Positions 1 to 5,547 of a stretch of 8,517 nt of DNA are shown one piece after another. The position numbers and the translations under genes were made by a program. The stretch's first letter is position 1. Each line of letters opens with the position of its first letter. The notes beneath the pieces are model-generated. The model was not told the DNA's origin and did not search any database. It was given only the letters and a program-made list of their open reading frames with translations. The DNA comes from Nocardioides sp. Lineage in GTDB: Bacteria > Actinomycetota > Actinomycetes > Propionibacteriales > Nocardioidaceae. Where the stretch lies: assembly GCA_029264225.1 (NCBI GenBank), contig JARICB010000305.1, forward strand, positions 1-8,517, given 5' to 3'.

Positions 1-103
1 CTACCGCGATGGATCCGACGCGCTCGTCCTGTGCCGCTCCTTGGCCGACAGGTCGGACGCTGCGACGGGCACCACCCGGCCATCGGAGAGGATGGAGCCA
101 TGA
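1..103 (+). CDS. rimI: RimI-type N-acetyltransferase, 3' end only
   Basis: The window opens inside a reading frame (first full codon at 2) that encodes 33 residues, beginning [14 protein letters not shown], and stops at TGA 101-103. The aromatic-G-x-DAL-V/M pattern followed by a short tail is how RimI family GNAT acetyltransferases usually end. RimI acetylates protein N-termini, classically that of ribosomal protein S18. The stop overlaps the tsaD start as ATGA, and rimI directly before tsaD is the usual actinobacterial order (tsaE-tsaB-rimI-tsaD). Only the last part of the acetyltransferase fold is present and the acetyl-CoA-binding loop lies outside the window, so the call rests on the C-terminal pattern plus context. 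The last 15-20 residues are polar and probably disordered. Confidence 0.72.
   Translation, partial: YRDGSDALVLCRSLADRSDAATGTTRPSERMEP
85..97 (+). promoter_or_regulatory. Ribosome binding site for tsaD
   Basis: A purine-rich stretch with GGAGAGG at 85-91 lies 8 nt before ATG 100. This supports ATG 100 over the in-frame GTG at 31, which would add 23 residues that do not look like the family N-terminus and would overlap rimI much further. Confidence 0.6.
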
Positions 104-1146
104 GCGACGAACCCCTCGTGCTGGGCATCGAAACATCGTGCGACGAGACGGGTGTCGGCATCGTGCGCGGGCACACCCTGCTGGCCGACGCCGTGGCCAG
201 CAGCGTCGAGGAGCACGCTCGCTTCGGCGGTGTCGTGCCCGAGGTGGCCAGCCGCGCCCACCTCGAAGCCATGGTGCCCACGATCGAACGAGCCTGCGAG
301 ACCGCCGGCATCGCGCTCTCCGACGTCGATGCCGTTGCCGTGACCTCCGGACCGGGTCTGGCCGGAGCTCTGCTGGTGGGCGTCGCGAGCGCCAAGGCCC
401 TGGCGCTGGGGCTGGACAAGCCGTTGTACGGCGTCAATCATCTGGCCGCGCACATCGCCGTCGACCAACTCGAGCACGGGCCGTTGCCGGAGCCCTGCTT
501 GGCGTTGCTCGTCTCCGGCGGTCACTCGAGTCTGCTCATGGTGGAGGACGTGACCGTCGGCGTCGAGCCATTGGGTGCGACGATCGACGATGCCGCCGGT
601 GAGGCCTTCGACAAGGTGGCCAGGCTGCTGGGGCTCCCGTTCCCGGGTGGACCGCACATCGACCTGGCTGCGGCCAGCGGCAACAGCGTCGCCATCGACT
701 TCCCCCGCGGACTGAGTGGGCGCAAAGACCTGGAGCGACACCGTTTCGACTTCTCGTTCTCTGGTCTCAAGACCGCCGTGGCCCGGTGGGTGGAAGCTCA
801 GGAGCGCGCTGGCACAGAAATCAACGTGCCCGATGTTGCTGCGTCGTTCCAGGAGGCCGTCTGCGATGTGCTCGTCCGCAAGGCTCTCGACGCAGCCAGC
901 ACCCACGGCATCGATGACATCATGATCGGCGGGGGCGTGGCAGCGAACCGGAGGCTCCGTGCCATGGCAACCGAGCGGGCTGCCGCGCGCGGCATCCGCG
1001 TGCGGGTGCCCCGCCCCGGTCTCTGCACGGACAACGGGGCCATGGTCGCTGCCCTCGGCTCGGAGCTCGTCCTGCGTGGTCGGGCGCCGTCGGAGCTCGA
1101 CCTCCCGGCGGATTCCTCGCAGCCCATCACCACGGTAGTGGCTTGA
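100..1146 (+). CDS. tsaD: tRNA N6-threonylcarbamoyladenosine transferase TsaD
   Basis: TsaD transfers the threonylcarbamoyl group from threonylcarbamoyl-AMP to A37 of ANN-decoding tRNAs, working with TsaB and TsaE in the cytoplasm. The 348-residue product has the normal length and full set of motifs: N-terminal [15 protein letters not shown] (8-22), metal ligands H114 and H118 in [11 protein letters not shown], the nucleotide-binding SGGHSSL loop (139-145), [18 protein letters not shown] (161-178), [11 protein letters not shown] (277-287), and the third metal ligand D311 in [11 protein letters not shown] 100 is chosen because the protein then starts a few residues before the conserved [10 protein letters not shown], has a ribosome binding site, and overlaps the rimI stop as ATGA, implying translational coupling. 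Nothing is missing or disrupted. It is cotranscribed with rimI and converges on the next gene. Confidence 0.97.
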   Translation: MSDEPLVLGIETSCDETGVGIVRGHTLLADAVASSVEEHARFGGVVPEVASRAHLEAMVPTIERACETAGIALSDVDAVAVTSGPGLAGALLVGVASAKALALGLDKPLYGVNHLAAHIAVDQLEHGPLPEPCLALLVSGGHSSLLMVEDVTVGVEPLGATIDDAAGEAFDKVARLLGLPFPGGPHIDLAAASGNSVAIDFPRGLSGRKDLERHRFDFSFSGLKTAVARWVEAQERAGTEINVPDVAASFQEAVCDVLVRKALDAASTHGIDDIMIGGGVAANRRLRAMATERAAARGIRVRVPRPGLCTDNGAMVAALGSELVLRGRAPSELDLPADSSQPITTVVA

Positions 1147-1150
1147 CGCC

Positions 1151-1179
1151 GGTTGCCTAGCGGGGCGGGTTGCCCAGCG
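1151..1179. repeat. Imperfect 12-bp direct repeat in the convergent gap
   Basis: GGTTGCCTAGCG at 1151-1162 and GGTTGCCCAGCG at 1168-1179 match at 11 of 12 positions with a 17-bp period. Together they fill almost the whole 33-bp space between the tsaD stop and the stop of the minus-strand WXG-like gene. No hairpin followed by a T-run is visible, so I do not call a terminator. Confidence 0.5.
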
Positions 1180-2688
1180 TCAGTCGAGGACGCCCTTGGT
1201 GGGCACCTCGTCGTCGAGCCAGTCCTGTTCGAAGACCAGTGACGCGCTCTCCGTGACCTGGTCGTCGCCGTTCTTCCTGGTCGAGCGGCCGCCCATGGTC
1301 GAACCGTTGGAGCCTCGGCGGAACAGCCCCTTGGCCTTCCCCGTGCTCTTGTTCGAGCCCGTGCCGGCGCCAGTGGATCGTCCGCCCGCCTTGCTGCTGG
1401 AGTTGCTGCCGGACGTGGTGCCGGACTTGGTGGAACCGGCCGAAGCGGCTGAACCCGCACGACCTCCTGCGCTCCGGCCACCCGCTGAGCGTGAGGGGCT
1501 TCCGGTCGAGGAGGTGCGGCTGCTGCTCGATGCTGCGCGGCTGCCCGCCGAGGCGCCGCGACCGGCAGGGGGGCCGGCGCTCGAACTGCGGCTCAGCGAG
1601 CCGGGCGCTCCGGTCCGGGTGCTGGCGCCGATGCTGCGGACGCCCGACGACGACACACCCGGCGTGGAGCCGCTGATTGCGCCCCGGATCATCCCGGCGC
1701 CCATCCCGGCGCCGGCTACGCCAGCGGCACCCGCCATACCGGGTAGCCCATGAACGCTGCTTCCCCCGCCGGAGGCTGGACTGAGTGAGGCACCCGGGCC
1801 AGCACTGCCAGAGCCGATGCCATGGATGGCGCCACCGTCTGTTCCGCCCGCCACGTTCGTGATCGGGGAGGTCGGGGTGGGGTGGTACGTGGTCGGGCCA
1901 GTGGGCTCAGGTGGCGAGACGGGGAACACTTGCGGCTGGGGTGGTCGCTGCGGCTGCACCTGAGGCGGCTCGAGGGTCGGGTGCTGTCCGTTTCGCGGAC
2001 CCGTGGATTCCACGAAGCTGCCCTGATCCACGGGTCGGGCCGGGTTGCTCGTGCCAGGTCGGACGGGTCCACCAGGCCCACCGGGTCCACCAGGCCCACC
2101 AGGTCCACCAGGCCCACCAGGGCCGGGGCCGTGCTTGCCGTCGTCGATCGGTTCGCCGTGGATCTGCGCCATCGTGCCGGCGGCGGTGCCGTAGTGCGTG
2201 TCGAGTTGCTGGAGGGCGGCACGAGCCTGCTGCTCGAAGCGCTCCTCATTGGCCAGGTATTGGGAGTGCTGGACGTTGTAGATGCCCATCTCCCTCTCCT
2301 GCTCGGCGCTCGCCTGGGTGCCCGGAGTCGGGCCCTCAGGTTTCACCGGTGGCTGGTTCATGGGGCCGGAGAGGTTGATGCCGTTCTGAGTCTTCACGGC
2401 CTCGAACACGGCGAGTTGGGCGACGTCGAGAGCTCCGGAACCCAACGTGAGTTGGGCCGAGTCGGCCTCCAGTTTGTCGCTGATGGCCTGGAACTTGGCC
2501 ACCATCGCTCGGCCAGCGTCGCCCTCGATCTCGCTGTCGATCTTCTTGGCGCTCGCCAAGACGTTGGCCGCGACGGTCTTGAGCAGCGTCGCGCTGTCCG
2601 TCCACTCGTGCGATGCCAGGGCCAACTGCTCACTGTCCGCTGTCTGCAACGCTGTCAACAGCCGGTCACGGTAGTAGCGGCTGGCCAT
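1180..2688 (-). CDS. WXG100/PPE-like protein with GGP repeat and basic Ser/Gly-rich tail
   Basis: This 502-residue protein has no signal peptide or membrane segment. Residues 1-180 are predicted helical and Ala/Gln/Glu-rich, with a degenerate WXG turn (IEGDAG, 54-59) and a YLANE sequence at 144-148 that fits the YxxxD/E type VII export motif. Next come six GGP triplets (191-208), a Pro/Gln-rich linker (about 210-275), and about 190 residues (285-474) of Gly/Ser/Ala/Thr with 21 Arg/Lys and no Asp/Glu. The tail is acidic (QDWLDDEVPTKGVLD); a Trp-acidic-Pro-Gly-Val/Leu-like ending recurs in actinobacterial WXG-associated proteins. ATG 2688 overlaps the upstream stop as TGATG and has GGGAG at 2702-2698; GTG 2691 is the alternative. 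The probable role is a type VII secretion substrate or associated surface protein, inferred from the helical domain and the neighbouring WFG protein. The function is unknown. Confidence 0.72.
   Translation of the reverse strand: MASRYYRDRLLTALQTADSEQLALASHEWTDSATLLKTVAANVLASAKKIDSEIEGDAGRAMVAKFQAISDKLEADSAQLTLGSGALDVAQLAVFEAVKTQNGINLSGPMNQPPVKPEGPTPGTQASAEQEREMGIYNVQHSQYLANEERFEQQARAALQQLDTHYGTAAGTMAQIHGEPIDDGKHGPGPGGPGGPGGPGGPGGPGGPVRPGTSNPARPVDQGSFVESTGPRNGQHPTLEPPQVQPQRPPQPQVFPVSPPEPTGPTTYHPTPTSPITNVAGGTDGGAIHGIGSGSAGPGASLSPASGGGSSVHGLPGMAGAAGVAGAGMGAGMIRGAISGSTPGVSSSGVRSIGASTRTGAPGSLSRSSSAGPPAGRGASAGSRAASSSSRTSSTGSPSRSAGGRSAGGRAGSAASAGSTKSGTTSGSNSSSKAGGRSTGAGTGSNKSTGKAKGLFRRGSNGSTMGGRSTRKNGDDQVTESASLVFEQDWLDDEVPTKGVLD
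1267..1836 (-). other. Coding low-complexity segment: basic, acid-free, Ser/Gly/Ala-rich
   Basis: This stretch encodes residues 285-474 of the large WXG-like protein. Asp and Glu are absent for 190 residues, while 21 Arg/Lys occur, all in the second two thirds (from about residue 335). Short motifs such as SAGGR, GRS and SSSR recur without an exact period. It is most likely intrinsically disordered and cationic. Confidence 0.7.
2065..2118 (-). repeat. Six in-frame 9-bp repeats encoding GGP (collagen-like)
   Basis: On the plus strand the unit alternates between forms such as GGGTCCACC and AGGCCCACC; translated from the minus strand it gives six consecutive Gly-Gly-Pro triplets, preceded by GPGP. 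Each unit is a whole number of codons, so gain or loss of copies would keep the frame. It separates the N-terminal helical domain from the Pro/Gln linker. Confidence 0.85.
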
Positions 2689-3101
2689 CACTCATCACTC
2701 CCGAGTGGCGGTGTGTTGCGGTCGTCGTCCATACCGTCGACCGCGAGTTGCGTGCGGTGGAGCAACGTGGCCGTGGCCGCGCCCGAGTCGGCATCGACGG
2801 CCGTGATCTCCCTGTCCCACTGCTTCATGGCATCGCCGGTCTGTTGCAGGCTGGCCACGGCTTCGAGAATCGAGTTCGTCATCTTCTCGTGCGCCTTGTG
2901 CGTGTGCGCCGCCAAGTTTGTGCCGCTGGGCCGAGCGCCGAACCAGGCCTCGTTCACGGGCGCGAACATCCCGTCGGCGAGCGAACTCGACTCGCTCGTC
3001 AAGATGGTGACGATGTCGTTGATGACGTCGGGTGGGACTGCGATGGACGACAGCGTGCCGACGACGCCGCCTACTCCGCCTACATCGGCGAGTAGCACCA
3101 T
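2688..3101 (-). CDS. WXG100-like (ESAT-6-type) small protein
   Basis: This 137-residue protein has a WFG motif at 53-55 (NEAWFGARPSG), followed by a long amphipathic helix (about 61-98). The helix-WxG-helix layout is that of the WXG100 family of small helical-hairpin proteins exported as dimers by type VII secretion. It is longer than the usual 100 residues because of a Gly/Val-rich N-terminus and a polar, acidic C-terminus. ATG 3101 has a strong GGGGAGG ribosome binding site at 3115-3109, 7 nt upstream. Its stop (TGA 2690-2688) overlaps the start of the larger WXG-like gene, so the two are translationally coupled and may form a heterodimeric pair. No ATPase (EccC), EccB/D/E or mycosin gene is nearby. 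The family call rests on motif and helical pattern, not on strong sequence identity. Confidence 0.68.
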   Translation of the reverse strand: MVLLADVGGVGGVVGTLSSIAVPPDVINDIVTILTSESSSLADGMFAPVNEAWFGARPSGTNLAAHTHKAHEKMTNSILEAVASLQQTGDAMKQWDREITAVDADSGAATATLLHRTQLAVDGMDDDRNTPPLGSDE

Positions 3102-3266
3102 GATGGGGCCTCCCCTGGGATCCGGTTCTCGTGGTCATGGCGACCTGTTGAACAAGCCGCGTGGCGCTCATTCCCCCCACCGGGTCGGCTCAAACATCGC
3201 CTCGGTCGGCACTACTAGTCTGCTCGAGCACAGAGAATCGCCTCGGCATCCAGGAAGGCAGAAGAC
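3102..3266. promoter_or_regulatory. Divergent intergenic region, probable promoters for both sides
   Basis: These 165 bp separate the minus-strand WXG pair from the plus-strand lipoprotein-mscR operon, so promoters for both should lie here. On the plus strand TAGTCT at 3216-3221 fits a TAnnnT -10 element, but no convincing -35 sits upstream, and the minus strand shows no clear element. No operator palindrome or riboswitch is evident. Confidence 0.45.
3252..3258 (+). promoter_or_regulatory. Ribosome binding site for the small lipoprotein (GTG start)
   Basis: AGGAAGG lies 8 nt before GTG 3267 and fixes that codon as the start. It places a standard lipoprotein signal peptide at the N-terminus. 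Confidence 0.7.
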
Positions 3267-3851
3267 GTGACACTGCGACCATCACCTCTCATCGGCGCAG
3301 TAGTGGCGCTGGCGCTGGCGCTGGCTGGCTGCGGCTCCTCCGATGATGCCACCCCAGGTGCGAGCAAGCCCTCGACCTCCACCCCGGCTACGACCCCGGA
3401 GTCGGCCGAGGCGTCCGAAACGGTGGCTGCTGCCACCGGGGTGGTGTTCAAGGTAGAGGGAATCACGATGCACGCACCCACGGGTTGGACGGCGCTGCCA
3501 GGAAGCCCGATGCAGGCCACTGCGTTCCCTACCGGTGTCACCGGTACCAGCGTACGGCTCTTCCGCTTCCCCAACAGCGGCCTGTTGAACCTGGACGAAC
3601 TCGCCGTCCTGGCCTCGAAGGAGAGCGATTGGACGAAGCGGGCCAGGCGCCTGTCGAACGTCGAGATCGACTCACAACCGGCATTCCACGTGGCCGGAAA
3701 GGTGATGCCGGGCGTCTACGCGGAGTCGTTTGGCATGCTGATCAACGATGAACGAGTAACGGTGAACTTCGAGTTCCACCACAACGAGGACAAGACTTAT
3801 CGCGACGAGGTCATTCAGAGCGTGCTGGCCTCAGCACAGACAGGGAGCTAA
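3267..3851 (+). CDS. Small lipoprotein of unknown function
   Basis: The 194-residue product starts with a lipoprotein signal peptide: a short n-region with Arg4, a hydrophobic run [10 protein letters not shown], and the lipobox LAGC with Cys22 as the lipidated residue. A Ser/Thr/Pro/Ala-rich linker (about 23-57) follows, then one compact domain (58-190) containing APTGW (70-74) and ending in a VNFEF strand plus a helix ([12 protein letters not shown]). This resembles the ending of PsbP/LpqN-like folds, but I do not recognise the family and the fold comparison is only a guess. The protein should be anchored to the outer face of the cytoplasmic membrane. The stop is 2 nt before mscR, so it appears to be the first gene of that operon. 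The hydrophobic core is encoded partly by a repeated GCGCTG hexamer near 3305-3322. Confidence 0.85.
   Translation: MTLRPSPLIGAVVALALALAGCGSSDDATPGASKPSTSTPATTPESAEASETVAAATGVVFKVEGITMHAPTGWTALPGSPMQATAFPTGVTGTSVRLFRFPNSGLLNLDELAVLASKESDWTKRARRLSNVEIDSQPAFHVAGKVMPGVYAESFGMLINDERVTVNFEFHHNEDKTYRDEVIQSVLASAQTGS
3843..3847 (+). promoter_or_regulatory. Ribosome binding site for mscR
   Basis: GGGAG sits inside the last codons of the lipoprotein gene, 6 nt before ATG 3854, and supports that start. Confidence 0.65.
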
Positions 3852-3853
3852 CG

Positions 3854-4942
3854 ATGCAGCAGGTCAAGGCCGTGGTCGCCCGCGGCAAGGGTCAGCCAGT
3901 GACCGTAGAGACCATCAACGTGCCCGATCCCGGTCCGGGTGAGGCCGTCGTGAAGGTGCAGGCCTGTGGCGTGTGCCATACCGACCTCCACTACCGTGAG
4001 GGTGGCATCAACGACGACTACCCCTTCCTGCTGGGCCACGAAGCGGCCGGTCTGGTGGAGGCCATCGGTGAGGGTGTGACCGGCCTCGAGGTGGGGGACT
4101 TCGTCGTCCTCAATTGGCGAGCCGTGTGCGGCAACTGTCGCGCCTGCGAGCGAGGCGAGCCCTGGTACTGCTTCACCACCCACAACGCCACCCAGAACAT
4201 GACGCTGGCGGATGGCACCGAGTTGTCACCGGCGCTGGGGATCGGTGCCTTCGCCGAGAAGACCCTGGTCGCGGCCGGGCAGTGCACGAAGGTCGACCCG
4301 TCGGCTCGCGCGGCCGCGGTGGGCCTGCTCGGCTGCGGTGTGATGGCCGGCCTGGGCGCCGCGATCAACACCGGCAACGTCAGTCGTGGCCAGTCCGTGG
4401 CCGTGATCGGATGCGGCGGTGTCGGCATGGCCGCGATCGCCGGCTCGGCCCTGGCCGGTGCCTCGAAGGTCATCGCCGTCGACCTCGACGACACCAAGCT
4501 CGAGTGGGCCACCGGAATGGGTGCCACCCACACGATCAACTCCTCCCAGGGCGACCCGGTCGAGGCCGTCCAGGCGCTGACCGACGGCAACGGCGCCGAC
4601 GTCGTCATTGATGCGGTGGGGCGTCCCGAGACGTGGAAGCAGGCGTTCTACGCCCGCGACCTCGCGGGCACCGTCGTACTCGTGGGCGTCCCGACTCCGG
4701 AGATGAAGATCCCCGAGATCCCACTGATCGACGTCTTCGGTCGTGGTGGGGCGCTCAAGTCGAGCTGGTACGGCGACTGCCTGCCCTCCCGCGACTTCCC
4801 GATGCTGGTCGATCTGTATCAACAGGGCCGACTCGACCTCGATGCATTCGTGACGGAGGAGATCGCTCTCGACGAGGTGGAGGCCGCCTTCACGAAGATG
4901 CACGACGGAACGGTCCTGCGCTCGGTGGTGGTCTTCTCATGA
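3854..4942 (+). CDS. mscR: S-(hydroxymethyl)mycothiol dehydrogenase (zinc MDR family)
   Basis: This 362-residue class III-type zinc alcohol dehydrogenase oxidises S-hydroxymethyl-mycothiol (the formaldehyde-mycothiol adduct) with NAD+ to S-formyl-mycothiol. The mycobacterial enzyme MscR also reduces S-nitrosomycothiol. Visible features are catalytic zinc ligands C41 (GVCHTD), H62-E63 (LGHEAAG) and C161 (GCGVMAG); structural zinc cysteines C92, C95, C98 and C106; the Rossmann loop GCGGVG (186-191); and acidic D210 (VIAVDLDD), which favours NAD over NADP. Length and composition match the mycothiol-specific branch, including the [17 protein letters not shown] stretch. ATG 3854 lies 2 nt after the lipoprotein stop, and its TGA overlaps the next start as ATGA. 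It probably serves formaldehyde and nitrosative stress defence in the cytoplasm. A paralogous alcohol dehydrogenase with another substrate is possible but less likely given the downstream hydrolase. Confidence 0.92.
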   Translation: MQQVKAVVARGKGQPVTVETINVPDPGPGEAVVKVQACGVCHTDLHYREGGINDDYPFLLGHEAAGLVEAIGEGVTGLEVGDFVVLNWRAVCGNCRACERGEPWYCFTTHNATQNMTLADGTELSPALGIGAFAEKTLVAAGQCTKVDPSARAAAVGLLGCGVMAGLGAAINTGNVSRGQSVAVIGCGGVGMAAIAGSALAGASKVIAVDLDDTKLEWATGMGATHTINSSQGDPVEAVQALTDGNGADVVIDAVGRPETWKQAFYARDLAGTVVLVGVPTPEMKIPEIPLIDVFGRGGALKSSWYGDCLPSRDFPMLVDLYQQGRLDLDAFVTEEIALDEVEAAFTKMHDGTVLRSVVVFS

Positions 4943-5547
4943 GCGTCCGGGTCGATCATGCAGTCACGTCCGGCACCTTCTCCCTCGACGGCGAGACGTT
5001 CGACGTCGACAACAACGTCTGGGTCATCGGCGACGACGAGGAATGCATCGTCATCGATGCCCCGCACTCGGTCGACGACATCCTGGCCGTCGTGAACGGT
5101 CGTAGCGTCAAGGCGATCATCTGTACGCACGCCCACGACGACCATGTCCGGGTCGCCCCGGCGCTTCGTCAGGCCACGGGGGCGCCGATCCTGCTGCACC
5201 CCGCCGACCGGCCGCTGTGGGAGCTCACCCATCCCGACGAACTCTGGGACGCCGACCTCGAGGACGGGCAGACGATCAAGGTCGCCGGCGCCGGACTCAA
5301 GGTGCTCCACACGCCCGGTCATGCTCCGGGCGCCGTATGTCTCTACGTGCACGATCTGGGCTGCGTGTTCACCGGTGACACCCTCTTCCAAGGCGGGCCA
5401 GGGGCCACCGGTCGCTCGTTCAGCGACAAGGACCAGATCGTCGCCTCGATCCGGACGAAATTGTTGCGCCTACCCGACGAGACGGTGGTGCACACCGGTC
5501 ACGGCGACGACACCACGATCGCCGCGGAGCGGGAGAACCTCACCTGA
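4939..5547 (+). CDS. Metallo-beta-lactamase-fold hydrolase, glyoxalase II-like
   Basis: The 202-residue product has all core metal-binding motifs of the MBL fold: THAHDDHV with H64, H66, D68 and H69; H128 in HTPGHAPG; bridging D147 in FTGDTLF; and H188 in HTGHGDDT. Such a set normally binds two metal ions and hydrolyses thioesters or related bonds. Its start overlaps the mscR stop (ATGA) and lacks a clear ribosome binding site of its own, so translation is probably coupled to mscR. An MBL gene right after mscR is also found in mycobacteria (Rv2259-Rv2260). From this I infer that it releases formate from S-formyl-mycothiol, or acts on another mycothiol thioester; the reaction is not shown by sequence. 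There is no signal peptide, so it should be cytoplasmic. The next gene begins at its stop. Confidence 0.9.
   Translation: MSVRVDHAVTSGTFSLDGETFDVDNNVWVIGDDEECIVIDAPHSVDDILAVVNGRSVKAIICTHAHDDHVRVAPALRQATGAPILLHPADRPLWELTHPDELWDADLEDGQTIKVAGAGLKVLHTPGHAPGAVCLYVHDLGCVFTGDTLFQGGPGATGRSFSDKDQIVASIRTKLLRLPDETVVHTGHGDDTTIAAERENLT
5526..5535 (+). promoter_or_regulatory. Ribosome binding site pointing to a CTG start at 5544
   Basis: GGAGCGGGAG sits in the last codons of the MBL gene. Its GGGAG core (5531-5535) is 8 nt before CTG 5544, an ideal distance. It is 50 nt from ATG 5586, far too distant for that codon. Confidence 0.6.

Noticed and set aside
31..99. GTG 31 as the tsaD start
   Set aside because: It would overlap rimI by more than 70 bp and add residues not typical of TsaD; ATG 100 has a ribosome binding site and ATGA coupling.
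1..906. A long minus-strand open frame opposite tsaD
   Set aside because: It is fully antisense to the well-conserved tsaD; its translation has no recognisable motif and no ribosome binding site.
2065..2130. CRISPR-like or intergenic tandem repeat
   Set aside because: The units are 9 bp, contiguous without spacers, and lie in frame as GGP codons of a gene.
2689..2691. GTG 2691 as the start of the large WXG-like gene
   Set aside because: ATG 2688 immediately follows, has better spacing from GGGAG and the classic TGATG overlap; the difference is only one residue.
1822..3270. A 482-codon plus-strand open frame lying over both WXG-like genes
   Set aside because: It is antisense to two genes with recognisable motifs, ribosome binding sites and a coupled overlap. 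Its translation is Arg/His/Val-rich without domain character, as expected for a shadow frame in high-GC DNA.
3303..3325. GCGCTG hexamer repeat as a possible regulatory or slippage element
   Set aside because: It simply encodes alternating Ala-Leu in the hydrophobic core of the lipoprotein signal peptide.
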